From: Megascapheus bottae
Taxonomy: Eukaryota; Chordata; Mammalia; Rodentia; Geomyidae
Direction: 5' to 3'
Length of the DNA: 64,000 bases
Assembly: GCA_024803745.1 (NCBI GenBank)
Contig: JANJXV010000194.1
Location: 620,001 to 684,000, forward strand
Part shown: positions 46,540-59,900 of the stretch, one piece after another
How positions within the stretch are numbered: position 1 is the first letter of the stretch
Layout: every line of letters begins with the position of its first letter
The notes under the pieces: model-generated
What the model was told of the DNA's origin: nothing
The model's input: the letters and a program-made list of their open reading frames with translations, nothing else
Databases searched by the model: none
Translations under genes and position numbers: made by a program

Positions 46540-48300
46540 TCATGTGATTTTATCCCTGCTCCTGTTGATGTGTTGAATTATATTAATTGATTTGTGTATG
46601 TTGAACCAGCTTTGCCTCCCTGTGATGAATCCAGTTTGATCATAGTGTATAATTTTTTTGATGAGTTGTTGTAGACGGTTGGCCAGTATATTGTTGAGAA
46701 GTTTTGCATCGATGTTCATCAAAGAAATGGGTCTATAGATGTCGTTCTTTGATGAATCTCTGTCTGGTTTGGGGATGAGGGATATGCTGGCTTCACAGAA
46801 TCAGTTTAGTAAAGAACCTTCATTTTCAATTTCGTTGAAGAGCTTGAGGAGTATTGGTGTGAGCTCTGCTTTGAAGACCTTACAGAATTCAGCTGTGAAT
46901 CCATCTGGCCCTGGGCTCTTTTTAAGTGGAAGTTGTCTAATTTCCGTTTCTATTTCAGAGCTTGAAATAGGCCTGTTGAGTTGGGTTAGCTCTTCTTGGT
47001 TCAGTGTGGGTATGTCAATATTCTCTAGGAATTCATCCATTTCTTCTAGATTCTCAAATTTGTTGGTGTAAAGGTTTGAGAAGTATTCCCTCATGATATT
47101 CTGGATCTTGGTAATTTCTGTCGTGATATTACCATTTTCATCTGCGATTTTGTTTATTTCGATATGCTCTCTTTTTTTTGGTAAGATTTGCTAAGGGCTT
47201 GTCAATTTTGTTAATTCTTTCAAGAACCAACTCCTTGTTTTGTTGATTGTTTCTATAGTTTTTTTATTCCAATTCTGCTTTGATTTTAATAATTTGCTTT
47301 CTCCTAATGGGTTTAGGGTTGGTTTGTTGCTGTTTTTCCAGAAGGTTAAGGTGAGACATTAACTAGTTGGTTTGCCATTTTTCCAACTTGCTGTTGTAGG
47401 CACTCAGCGCTATAAATTTTCCTCTGAGTACTGCCTTTTTTGTATCCCTAAGGAGTTGATATTTGTGTGCTCCTTATTGTTAAATTTCATAATCAGTTGG
47501 AAATCTCTTCTGATCTCTTCGAATACCCATTGTTTTGGATTCAACAATGTGTTGTTCAGTCTCCATGAGTTACATGGTATTCGTTGGTGGAGATGTGTGT
47601 TCAGCTCCAATTTGATGTCTTTATGGTCTGAGAGTGTGCATGGAATAATTTCAGTGTTTCTGAATCTGTCCAGGTTTGTTTTATGGCCTAAGATGTGGTC
47701 TATTTTGGAAAATGTTCCATGTGCTGCTGAGAAAAACGTATATTGTGTTTTTACTGGGTGGAATATTCTGCAGATGTCTGTTAGATCTAGTTGGTCAATA
47801 TAGTTGTTCAGTTCTAAGATTTCTCTGTTGAGTTTTTGCCTTGTTGATCTGTCCATAGGTGAGAGTGGTGTGTTAAACTCACCAACAATCACTGTATTTC
47901 GATCTATGTATGGTTTCAGTGTAAGTGAAGTTTGGAGCTCCGGGACTGGGTGTGTAAATATTTAGGATCGTTATATCTTCCTGGAGGAAAGATCCCTTTA
48001 GTAGTATGTAGTAACCTTCTTTATCTTTTCTTACTAATTTTAGTTTGAAGTCTATTGTATCTGATATGAGGATGGCAACTCCAGCCTGTTTATGGGGGCA
48101 GTTAGCTTGATAGAGTTTATTCCAAACTCTCACTTTCAAAAGTTGATGGTTTTTGGATAAGATGTGTCTCTTGAAGACAGCAGAACGATGGCTCTTGCTT
48201 TTTGATCCAACTAGACAGCCTATGCCGTTTAATTGGAGAGTTAATTCCATTGATATTGAGAGTTAGGATTGTGAGATATTTATTAGTTCCTACCATTTTT
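46540..48300 (-). pseudogene. L1 ORF2 remnant (L1-4)
   Basis: 46540-46722 ([16 protein letters not shown]) and 46801-47094 (RT fingers), then endonuclease pieces 47410-47892 and 47879-48250. Translations of the endonuclease pieces are identical to those of L1-3 and L1-6. No polymerase motif remains. Confidence 0.88.
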
Positions 48301-48595
48301 AAAAGCTTTTAGTAGGGCCTGTGTCTTGACAGTTCTTGTGGTCCTTAGATGGTATGCTGTTTAGGTGCCATTTCTTTCCCTATAATTCATTTATTTTGGT
48401 TTTCTATGTATAGAGCATCTTTGAGAATTCTCTGTAGTGTTGGTTTTGTTTTGACATATTGTTGCAGCTTTTCCCTGGAATGGAATGTTTTTATTGTTCC
48501 CTCAGTTATGAATGAGAGCTTTCCTGGCTACAGTATTCTTGGTTGGTAGTTATTTGATTTAAGGGCATGACATATATGCTTCCAGTCACTTCGTA

Positions 48596-49499
48596 CTAGC
48601 ATGGTCTCTGCGGAGAACCCTGGGTTATTCTGATTGGTTTGCCTTTATAGGTTACTGATCCCTTTTCCCTGGCTGCCTTTAGGATCTTTTCTTTCATTTC
48701 TATTGATCCAGTTCGGATCACAATGTGGCGGTGGGATGTTCTTTTCTGGCCAGGTCTGTTTGGGGTTCTAAAAGCTTCTCGTATCTGGATGGGCCTGCCC
48801 TTCTGGATATTTGGGACGTTCTCTGAGATGATTCCCTGAAGTATATTTCCACTACCATTGACCTCATTCTCCACGCCCTCCTCAATACCAACTAGTCTTA
48901 AATTAGGCTTCCTAATTGCATTTTGGACCTCTTGAAGCGCTCTCTCATATTTCCTAGATTTGGATTGACTCATTTTCTGTTCTTTCTCAATAATAACTAA
49001 ATAATCTTCAGCCCCGGAAATTCTCTCCTCTGCCTTGTCTATCCTGCTATCAAAGCTATCTACTTTATTTTTAATCTCCCTTGCTTCTCATTACTCATTT
49101 TTGATGCCTTGCATCTCCTGTTTTAGATCATGTATGGATTTCTTTATCTCCCTGATTTCCTTTTGAGTGGTTAGCTCAGTAGCTTTATTTTCTTTGGACA
49201 TTTGCTGGAGTTTGGTCACGTTTTTATTTGTGGATTCATCCATCTTTCTTTGAAAAACCTTTATTATGACCTCCTTTATGGCTTCTTCTTTTTCACTTAT
49301 CTCCTTGTTTATGCTTTCCTCTTGTTCAGCTATGGCTTCCTCCATTATCTCTTTCTTTATATTTTCACATTTTTCATTAATGATGTTTATCAATTGCATT
49401 TGTGTAGCACTTGGAAGACTCTCCTCTCGGTTTGCCAGTGACTGTTCCATTGTCTATTTACATTGGGTGGGGGATGTTGTTTCTTGATTTGACATTTTT
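48596..49499 (-). pseudogene. L1 ORF1 (L1-4)
   Basis: Translated pieces 48596-48973 and 49091-49450 are identical to those of L1-3, including the TAA after IKNE and the shifted C-terminus. Confidence 0.88.
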
Positions 49500-50081
49500 C
49501 TTGAGTTTCTTGTTCTGCCCATTTGAAAATGGGAACAAGATTACTACTAAATACGATTATAGTTCTTCAGATATAACCAACCTAGACCTCTGTAGCTGGC
49601 AGACACTAGATGTTCACAAGTTTTTATTGGTATTATCACTCTTTCTTTTTGTGCACATACAGACCAGTCTAATACCTCCAATGATAAGCGATTTATACCC
49701 AAAACAATAAGCCTCTCAATCCAGTCTCTATTGTCTTTAAGTCCCTCTGAGCCTAGAGAATAATTAACCACCTACATATACAATATTGCTCAAGAGCCAT
49801 CAAGTGTAGATCCGTGCAGTATAAGGGTTGAAAGACGAGCAGAGATCCAGAGATAGAAAAAAAGAATGAGAGAGGTCAGGCGAGGTGCAAGAGGATTAAC
49901 GTAGGAGTGTAAGAATATTGTAGTAATGAAGAAAAGGTATAGCATAAGGATAACTGACCTAAGTTGGTAAGTAGGTAGCATACTTGAGAACAAAGTTTGG
50001 AAAGTTTTAGAATAAACTTATGTGTTGCTGCATGACTAGCTCTTAGCCCAACCAGTGTCCTCACAGTGGACCATGGGATGG

Positions 50082-51451
50082 ATCTGTTTTTCTTGTCTAC
50101 GTTGAGGGAAAGGGGTATTTCACAAGATGCAGAAGCGAAGATTTCAGAAGCAAATGCTGTGAGTGAATTAGCTCGTAAAAAGCATTTTTATTTTCTGTTA
50201 TCTTTCTTCCAGTCTTGGGGCTTGAATTCAGGGCCTGAGCACTGTCCTCGGGTTTTCTCAAGTCTAGCCCTCTGCCACTTGAGCCACAGTGCCACATCTA
50301 GATTTTCTATCTATGTGATACTGAGCAATCAAACCCAGATCTTCATGGATGCTAGGCAAGCACTCTACCACTATGCCAAACTCTCAACCCTGACATAGTA
50401 ATTATAAAGTCATCATCATCATCTTCATATCAAAATATCCTTTCTCCTACAAAGAATGATTACTCATCTATGTGTGTAATGCTTTTTTTTTAAATTTTAC
50501 TAATTCTTCTGAATTTTCCCTCTTGCATTTTTTACACATGACAGCAAAACTAATTATCAGGAAAAAAATGATGAGGATACAGGAACCTAATAATATCCTA
50601 GTAGACTGATGTCAACAATATTTGCAATATGAACTGTGTGTTTGACATAGTGGTAGAGTGCTTGGCTACCACTCAAAAAGACTCAGGTTTGATTCCTCAT
50701 TACCACATACATAGAAAACGCTGCAAGTGGTGCTGTGGCTCGGTGGGACAGCTAAAGCCTAAAGAAAGCCCAAGAACAATATTCACACTCTGAGGTCAAG
50801 TCCCAAGACGAGCAAAAACAAAAAAAAATCGACAAGGGGCAAAATGCAGGCAGAGAAGGCACTGTGAAACAAATGTTTTTTAAAGGATGAGGGCAATATT
50901 GACATTTAAGTTTGATCTTACCTAAGAAAGGCTCCTTGAGCCTGAGACCAGACTGGTAGTTGGGCCTAGTGGAAGACATTGGGTTTGGACAAATAAGGTG
51001 TCCTGTATACTACATCCACATGTATATTGTGAGATTGAAGGAGAGATTCAGCCTCCAGTATGTCTTTGGTGAGGTCTTTTGTGAGCAAGGATCTTTGGTC
51101 ATTGGGCCCTGAAAGGTGACCCTGCCTCCCTCACAATGGAACAGAATATGGAACCCTGGTAACCAAGCCACTGTAACTAACAACCAGCTCAAGCCAGCTC
51201 ACTTGGCCTGTGGCTCAGGAGGAAGAAAGATGTTGCTGTGCTGTTGCCCAAGGTCAGGAAGCTCGAGTCTCAGGCATGGAAGTTTTGGATGTCTTACTCG
51301 AAGATGTACATGCTAGATCACTGCCAAGCCACAAATCCAGTATAACAGAACTTTCTCTAAGAAGAAGGCCAGGAAAATCCAGGGCAACCAGATGAGGTAA
51401 ATTTCTAAGAAGAAATGTATTTGACCCCATCCTCCTCCCCACACACTACAA
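50082..51451. repeat. Spacer X3 (beta type)
   Basis: Nearly identical to X2 (offset 5,009); one visible difference just outside the left end is CAGTGTCC against CAGTGGCC. Contains the two SINEs (about 50203-50391 minus, 50627-50826 plus). Confidence 0.9.
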
Positions 51452-51809
51452 CTTTCTTTTTTTCTCATTTTTTTATTGTAATTAGTAAAAGGGTTAGATG
51501 ATATTTGGCAGATAGAAGGTGCATTAATTCACATACATTGATACCCTTTCATGTGATTTTATCCCTGCTCCTGTTGATGTGTTGAATTATATTAATTGAT
51601 TTGTGTATGTTGAACCAGCTTTGCCTCCCTGTGATGAATCCAGTTTGATCATAGTGTATAATTTTTTTGATGAGTTGTTGTAGACGGTTGGCCAGTATTT
51701 TGTTGAGAAGTTTTGCATCGATGTTCATCAAAGAAATGGGTCTATAGATGTCGTTCTTTGATGAATCTCTGTCTGGTTTGGGGATGAGGGATATGCTGGC
51801 TTCACAGAA

Positions 51810-53300
51810 TCAGTTTAGTAAAGAACCTTCATTTTCAATTTCGTTGAAGAGCTTGAGGAGTATTGGTATGAGCTCTGCTTTGAAGACCTTATAGAATGCA
51901 GCTGTGAATCCATCTGGCCCTGGGCTCTTTTTAAGTGGAAGTTGTTTAATTTCCATATCTATTTCAGAGCTTGAAATAGGCCTGTTGAGTTGGGTTAGCT
52001 CTTCTTGGTTCAGTGTGTGTATGTTAATATTGGCTAGGAATTCATCCATTTCTTCTAGATTCTCAAATTTGTTGGCGTAAAGGTTTGAGAAGTATTCCCT
52101 CATGATATTCTGGATCTTGGTAATTTCTGTCGTGATATTACCATTTTCATCTGCGATTTTGTTTATTTCGATATGCTCTCTTCTTTTTTTGGTAAGATTT
52201 GCTAAGGGCTTGTCAATTTTGTTAATTCTTTCAAGAACCAACTCCTTGTTTTGTTGATACTTTCTATAGTTTTTTTTATTCCAAATCATTTAATTCTGCT
52301 TTGATTTTAATAATTTGCTTTCTCCTAATGGGTTTAGGGTTGGTTTGTTGCTCTTTCTCCAGGAGGTTAAGGTGAGACATTAACTAGTTGGTTTGCCATT
52401 TTTCCAACTTGCTGTTGTAGGCACTCAGCGCTATAAATTTTCCTCTGAGTACTGCCTTTGTTGTGTCCCTAAGGAGTTGATATTTGTGTGCTCCTTATTG
52501 TTAAATTTCATAAACAGTTGGATATCTGTTCTGATCTCTTCGATTACCCATTGTTTTTGATTCAACAATGTGTTGTTTAGTCTCCATGAGTTACAGGGTT
52601 TTCTTTGGTGGAGATGTGTGTTCAGCTCCAATTTGATGCCTTTATGGTCTGAGAGTGTGCATGGAATAATTTCAGTGTTTCTGAATCTGTCCAGGTTTGC
52701 TTTATGGCCTAAGATGTGGTCTATTTTGGAAAATGTTCCAAGTGCTGCTGAGAAAAACGTATATTGTTTTGTTACTGGGTGGAATATTCTGCAGATGTCT
52801 GTTAGATCTAATTGGTCTATATAGTTGTTCAGTTCTAAGATTTCTCTGTTGAGTTTTTGCCTTGTTGATCTGTCCATAGGTGAGAGTGGTGTGTTAAACT
52901 CACCAACAATCACTGTGTTTCGATCTATGTATGGTTTCAGTGTAAGTAAAGTTTGCTTGATGAAGTTTGGAGCTCCGGGATTGGGTGTGTAAATATTTAG
53001 GATTGTTATGTCTTCCGGGAGGAAAGATCCCTTTAGTAGTATGGCGTAACCTCCTTTGTCTTTTCTTACTAATTTTAGTTTGAAGTCTATTGTATCTGAT
53101 ATGAGGATGGCAACTGTAGCCTGTTTATGGGGGCAGTTAGCTTGATAGAGTTTATTCCAACCTCTCACTTTCAAAAGATGATTGTTTTTGGGTAAGATGT
53201 GTCTCTCGAAGTCAGCAGAACGATGGCTCTTGCTTTTTGATCCAACTAGACAACCTATGCCGTTTAATTGGAGAGTTAAATCCATTGATATTGAGAGTTA
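51810..53300 (-). pseudogene. L1 ORF2 remnant with long endonuclease frame (L1-5)
   Basis: 51810-52289 covers the RT entry region ([17 protein letters not shown]). 52431-53285 is the longest endonuclease stretch in the window, with VAILISDTIDFKLKLV, VGEFNTPLSPMDRSTRQK, TFSKIDHILGHKAN and IIPCTLSDHKGIKLEL. The first about 45 residues of that frame are an out-of-frame shadow; the true N-terminus (NIN, ETHL motifs) is in another frame one T away. GEFN replaces the usual GDFN. Confidence 0.88.
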
Positions 53301-53562
53301 GGATTGAGAGATATTTATTAGTTCCTACCATTTTTAAAAGCTTTTAGTAGGGCCTGTGTCTTGACAGTTCTTGTGGTCCTTAGATGGTATGCTGTTTAGG
53401 TGCCATTTCTTTCGCTATATTGCATTTATTTTGGTTTTCTATGTATAGAGCATCTTTGAGAATTCTCTGTAGTGTTGGTTTTGTTTCGACATATTGTTGC
53501 AGCTTTTCCCTGGAATGGAATGTTTTTATTTTTCCCTCAGTTATGAATGAGAGCTTAGTTGG

Positions 53563-54562
53563 CTACAGTATTCTTGGTTGGTAGTTATTTGATATAAGGG
53601 CATGACATATATGCTTCCAGTCACTTCGTGCTTGCATGGTCTCTGCTGAGAAATCTGGGGTTATTCTGATTGGTTTGCCTTTGTAGGTTACTGATCCCTT
53701 TTCCCTGGATGCCTTTAGGATCTTTCCTTTCGTTTCTATTGATCCAGTTCGGATCACAATGTGGCGGTGGCATGTTCTTTTCTGGTCAGGTCTCTTTGAG
53801 GTTCTAAAAGCTTCTCGTATCTGGATGGCCTGCCCTTCTGGATATTTGGGAAATTCTCTGAGATGATTCCCTGAAGTATATTTCCAATACCATTGACCTC
53901 TTTCTCCACTCCCTCCTCAATACCAACTAGCCTTAAATTAGGCTTCCTAATTGTATCTTGGACCTCCTGAAGCGCTCTCTCATATTTCCTAGATTTGGAT
54001 TGACTCATTTTCTGTTCTTTATAATACCTAAATTATCTTCAGCCACGGAAAAACTCTCTTCTGCAATGTCTAACCTGCTACCAAAGCTATCTACTTTATT
54101 TTTCATCTCCCTTGCTTCTAATTGCTCACTTTTGATGCCTTGCATCTCTTGTTTTAGATCATGTATGGATTTCTTTATCTCCTTGATTTCCTTTTGAGTG
54201 GTTAGCTCAGTAGCTTTATTTTCTTTGGACATTTGCTGGAGTTTGGTCACGTTTTTATTTGTGGATTCTATGAATTCAACCATCTTTCTTTGAAAAACCT
54301 TTATTATGGCCTCCTTTATGGCTTCTTCTTTTTCACTTATCACCTTGTTTTTGCTTTCCTCTTGTTCAGGTAGGGCTTCCTCCTTTATCTCTTTCTTTAT
54401 ATTTTCACATTTTTCATTAATGATGTTTATCAATTGCATTTGTGTAGCACTTGGAAGACTCTCCTCTAGGTTTGCCAGTGACTGTTCCATTGTCTGTTTA
54501 TATTGGGTGGGGGATGTTGTTTCTTGATTTGACATTTTTCTTGAGTTTCTTGTTCTGCCCAT
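53563..54562 (-). pseudogene. L1 ORF1, best-preserved N-terminal half (L1-5)
   Basis: 54005-54562 (185 residues) runs from MGRTRNSRKMSNQETTSPTQ through the whole coiled coil to AEDNLGIIKNRK, with Gln kept at IKSEQLEA. A 4-5 bp loss near 54020 shifts the frame into 53754-54008 (RRM start), and another shift near 53828 leads to 53563-53757 (C-terminal domain to a natural stop). Confidence 0.88.
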
Positions 54563-55122
54563 TTGAAAATGGGAGCAAGATTACTACTAAATACGATTAT
54601 AGTTTTTCAGATATAACCAACCTAGACCTCTGTAGCTGGCAGACACTAGATGTTCACAAGTTTTGATTGGTATTATCACTCTTTCTTTTTGTGCACTTAC
54701 AGACCAGTCTAATACAACCACTGATAAGCGATTTATACCCAAAACAATAAGCCTCTCAATCCAATCTCTATTGTCTTTAAGTACCTCTGAGCCTAGAGAA
54801 TAATTAACCACCTACATATACAATATTGCTCAACAGCCATCAAGTGTAGATCCGTGCAGTATAAGGGTTGAAAGACGAGCAGAGTTCCAGAGATAGAAAA
54901 AAAGAATGAGAGAGGTCAGGGGAGGTGCAAGAGGATTAACGTAGGAGTGTAAAAATATTGTAGTAATGAAGAAAAGTTATAGCATAAGGATAACTGACAT
55001 AAGTTGGTAAGTAGGTAGCATATTTGAGTACAAAGTTTGGAAAGTATTAGAATAAAAATTATGTGTTGCTGCACGACTAGCTCTTAGCCCAACCAGTGGC
55101 CTCACAGTGGACCATGGGATGG

Positions 55123-56503
55123 ATCTGTTTTTCTTGTCTACGTTGAGGGAAAGGGGTATTTCACAAGATGCAGAAGCGAAGATTTCAGAAGCAAATGCTG
55201 TGAGTGAATTAGCTCGTAAAAAGCATTTTAATTTCTTTTATCTTTCTGCCAGTCTTGGGGCTTGAATTCAGGGCCTGAGCACTGTCCTCGGGTTTTCTCA
55301 AGTCTAGCCCTCTGCCACTTGAGCCACAGTGCCACATATAGATTTTCTATCTATGTGGTACTGAGCAATCAAACCCAGATCTTCATGGATGCTAGGCAAG
55401 CACTCTACCACTATGCCAAACTCTCAACCCTGACATAGTAATTATAAAGTCATCATCATCATCATCATCATCATAATCATCATATCCAAATATCTTTTCT
55501 CCTACAAAGAATGAACACTTAACTGTGTCTAAAGCTTTTTTTTAATTTCACCAATTCTTCTGTGTTTTTCCCTCTTGAATTTTTTACAAATGACAGCAAA
55601 GCTAATCATCAGGAAAAAATTGATTAGGATACAGAAACCTAATAATATCCTAGTAGATTGACGTCAAAAATATGTGCAAGATGCCCTGTGTGTTTGACCT
55701 AGTGGGAGAGTCCTTGGCTACCAAGCAGTAAGCCTCAGGTTTGATTCCTCATTACCACATACATAGAAAACGCTGCAAGTTGTGCTGTGGCTCGGTGGGA
55801 CAGCTAAAGCCTAAAGAAAGCCCAAGAACAATGTTCACACTCTGAGGTCAAGTCCCAAGACTAGCAAAAACAAAAAAAATTCGACAAGGGGCAAAATGCA
55901 GGCAGAGAAGGCACTGTGAAGCAAATGTTTTGTAAAGGATGAGGGCAATGTTGACCCTTAAGATTGGATCTTACCTAAGAAAGGCTCCTTGAGTCTGAGA
56001 CCAGACTGGTAGTTGGGCCTAGTGGAAGACATAGGGATTGGACAAATAAGGTGTGCTGTATACTACATCCACATGTATATTGTGAGATTGGAGAAGAGAT
56101 TCAGCCTCCAGTATGTCTTTGGTGAGGTCTTTTGTGAGCAAGGATCTTTGGTCATTGGGCCCTGAAAGGTGACCCTGCCTCCCTCACAATGGAACAGAAT
56201 ATGGAACCCTGGTAACCAAGCCACTGTAACTAACAACCAGCTCAAGCCAGCTCACTTGGCCTGTGGCTCAGGAGGAAGAAAGTTGTTGCTGTGCTGTTGC
56301 CAAAGGTCAGGAAACTCGACTCTCAGGCATGGAAGTTTGGATGTCTTACTCGAAGATGTACATGCTAGATCATTGCCAAGCCACAAATCCAGTATAACAG
56401 AACTTTCTCTAAGAAGAAGGCCAGGAAAATCCAGGGCAACCAGATGAGGTAAATTTCTAAGAAGAAATGTATTTGACCCCATCATCTTCTCCACACACTA
56501 CAA
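55123..56503. repeat. Spacer X4 (alpha type)
   Basis: Same element as X1 from about 55715 rightward. Left of that it has its own differences, including a longer CAT/CAT-AAT run (55452-55483). Two SINEs (about 55246-55432 minus, 55680-55875 plus). Confidence 0.9.
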
Positions 56504-56953
56504 TTTTCTATTTTTTTATTTTTTATTGTAATTAGTAAAAGGGTTAGATGATATTTGCCAGATAGAAGGTGCATTAATTCACATACATTGATACCTTTTC
56601 ACATGTCTTGATACCCATTTCTCTCCAACCCCACACCCCCCACCCGTCTTGGTTTTCCCCCCTTCCCTATCAAATTTCAGATATCCAAGTACAACTAAAT
56701 TCAATATATAAGATAAAGTGAGATACTATACCAATATGGGATAACCAAGGGACAGCAAACGAGATGAGACACAACATAGTACATTAAGGACAACAATCAT
56801 TCATTATATGGCTTTTGTTTCAATATCCTGGAGTTCCTGTCAATTAGCTTCACATTATATGGCCTTATATATGGCCTTTTGCTCTATTGCCAATCTCTGC
56901 TAGTAGAGCCCAAGGTTTCTACTGATTATGACGAATGAGGGAAACCACTGAGT

Positions 56954-59900
56954 CTAAGTTCTTTGAGTCTGGCTTACTTCACTTAATATGATTTGTTCTG
57001 AGTCTTTCCATTTCCTAACAAATGGGGCGATGACATTCTTTCTGACAGCAGCATAGAATTCCATTGTGTACAAATACCACAACTTGTTGATCCACTCATC
57101 AACTGAGGGACATCTGGGTTCGTTCCATATCTTTGCCATGTTGAATAGTGCTGCAATGAACATTGTTGTGCTAGTGTGTTTAGTATGCCCTTGTTTCTGG
57201 ATTGTTGGGTAAATGCCAAGTAGTGGAATTGCTGGGTCATAGGGAGTTCTATGTTTAGCCTTTTGAGGCACTGCCACCCTGCTTTCCATAGTGGTTGAAC
57301 GAGTTTGCACTCCCACCAACAGTGTAGTAGTGGTCCCTCCTGGCCACATCCCCTCCAGCATCTGTTGTCATTCATTTTCCTGATCCTGGCCATTCTAACT
57401 GGAGTGAGGTGGAATCTTAGAGTTGTTTTGATTTGCATTTCTTTTCTGACCAGAGATGTTGAGCATTTCTTCATGTGTCTATAGGCCATTTTTGTTTCTT
57501 CTTCAGAGAAGACTCTCTTTAAGACTTTGGCCCATTTTTGATGGGATGGGTGTTACTATGGAGGTTAGTTTTTGAGTGATTCAATTTTTTGAGTTGTTGA
57601 TATATTTTAGATATGAGGCCTTTGTCCGTTGTTTGATTGGTGAAGATCTTCTCCCACTCTGTAGGCTTCCTGATTAGTTTACTAGCTATATCCGTTGCCA
57701 TACAAAAGCTCTGCAGTTTAATGCAGTCCCACTTATCCAGCATTTCTCTGATTTGTTGTGATTCTTGGTCCTTATTAAGAAAGTTTCGACCTGTGCCAAG
57801 GAGGCCTAGTGTATCTCCTAGTCCTTCCTCTAAACTTTTCAGTGTGACAGCTTTTACCTCCACGTCTTTGATCCATTTGGAGTTAATTCTAGTGCAAGGT
57901 GACAAAGAAGGATCCAACTTTAGTTTTCTGCAGATGTTTAACCAGTTCTGCCAGCACAACTTGTTGAAGAGGCTATCATTCTTCGATTCTATTTTTTTGG
58001 CTCCCTTGTCAAAGATTAGGTGGCCATAGGTCTGTGGTTTAATATCTGGGTCCGCAGTTCTACCCCATTGGACTTCAGGCTTGTTCTTGTGCCAGTACCA
58101 AGCTGTTTTGAGAATTATAGCTCTGTAATAGAGTCTTACGTTTGGAATTGAAATTCCTCCAGCGCTGTTCTTTCTGCTAAGAAGTGTTTTTGCTATACGG
58201 GATCGTTTATTATTCCATATGAAATTTTGAATTGCCTCTTCTATGTCTTTAAAGAATGACATTGGGATGTTGATTGGTATTACACTGAATTTGTAAATAG
58301 CCCTTGGCAAGATTGTCATTTTCACAATGTTGATTCTTCCAATCCAGGAGCATGAGAGGTTTTTCCATTTCCTTAGTTCTGCTTTAATTTCCTTTTTTAG
58401 GGTTTGAAAGTTTTCATCTAAACGGTCCTTTACATTCTTAGTTAATCTAATTGCTAGGTACTTTATTTTTTTAAGGTTATTGTGAAAGGATTTACTTTCC
58501 TGATTATTGCCTCGTTCCTCTCAGTGTTGGCGTAAAGTAAGGCAGTTGATTTGTGAGGGTTGATTTTATGGCCTGCTACCCTTCCAAAGCTTTGAATCAG
58601 CTCAAGGAGCTTGGGAGTAGAGTCTATAGGATTCTTTAAATACAGAATCATGTCATCTGCAAAGAGGGATAGTTTTATTTCCTCTTTCCATACTTGGATC
58701 CCCTTTATGCTTGCTTCTTCCCTTATTGCACTGCCTAGGAATTCTAGTACTATGTTAAAAAGGAGTGGAGAGAGTGGGCATCCTTGTCTTGTTCCTGATT
58801 TTAGAGGGAATGTCTTTAGATTTTCACCATTAAGTATAATACTAGCAGTGGGTTTCTCATACACAGCCTTTATTACATTGAGAAATGTTCCATGAATTCC
58901 TAGTTTCTCCACATCTTTTACCATAAAGGGGTTTTGGATCTTGTCAAATGCCTTTTCCGCATCTATTGAGAAAATCATGTGATTTTTGTCCTTGCTCCTG
59001 TTGATGTGTTTAATTATATTAATTGATTTGTGTATGTTGAACCAGCTTTGCCTCCCTGTGATGAATCAAGTTTGGTCATAGTGTATAATTTTTTTGATGA
59101 GTTGTTGTAGACGGTTGGCCAGTATTTTGTTGAGAAGTTGTGAATTGATGTTCATCAAAGAAATGGGTCTATAGATCTCTTTCTTTGATGAATCTCTGTC
59201 TGGTTTGGGGATGAGGGGTATACTGGCTTCAAATAATGAGTTTGGTAAAGAACCTTCATTTTCAATTTCGTTGAAGAGCTTGAGGAGTATTGGTGTGAGC
59301 TCTGCTTTGAAGACCTTACAGAATTAAGCTGTGAATCCATCTGGCCCTGGGCTCTTTTTAAGTGGAAGTTGTCTAATTTCCGTTTCTATTTCAGAGCTTG
59401 AAATAGGCCTGTTGAGTTGGGTTAGCTCTTCTTGGTTCAGTGTGGGTATGTCAATATTCTCTAGGAATTCATCCATTTCTTCTAGATTCTCAAATTTGTT
59501 GGCGTAAAGGTTTGAGAAGTATTCCCTCATGATATTCTGGATCTTGGTAATTTCTGTCGTGATATTACCATTTTCATCTGCGATTTTGTTTATTTCGATA
59601 TGCTCTCTTTTTTTTGGTAAGATTTGCTAAGGGCTTGTCAATTTTGTTAATTCTTTCAAGAACCAACTCCTTGTTTTGTTGATTGTTTCTATAGTTTTTT
59701 TATTCCAATTCTGCTTTGATTTTAATAATTTGCTTTCTCCTAATGGGTTTAGGGTTGGTTTGTTGCTGTTTTTCCAGAAGGTTAAGGTGAGACATTAACT
59801 AGTTGGTTTGCCATTTTTCCAACTTGCTGTTGTAGGCACTCAGCGCTATAAATTTTCCTCTGAGTACTGCCTTTTTTGTATCCCTAAGGAGTTGATATTT

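Larger units (their letters stand above)
46443..50081 (-). mobile_element. L1-4: LINE-1 with 2.37-kb internal deletion
   Basis: A stub of 3' UTR (46443-46540) jumps at CCCTTTCA/TGTGATTTT straight into the RT-finger part of ORF2, then endonuclease, ORF1 and 5' UTR follow. The deletion removes most of the RT palm, thumb, C-terminus and 3' UTR. From about 46.81 kb to the X3 start it matches L1-3 at an offset of 5,009 bp. Confidence 0.93.
51452..55122 (-). mobile_element. L1-5: deleted LINE-1 with a different 5' half
   Basis: Left end and deletion junction are as in L1-4, and identity to L1-4 holds to about 51.86 kb. Rightward the sequence belongs to a distinct, less damaged L1 lineage: no TAA in ORF1, no endonuclease frameshift between 52431 and about 53150, and no 12-bp ORF1 deletion. 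Ends at the X4 junction. Confidence 0.92.
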
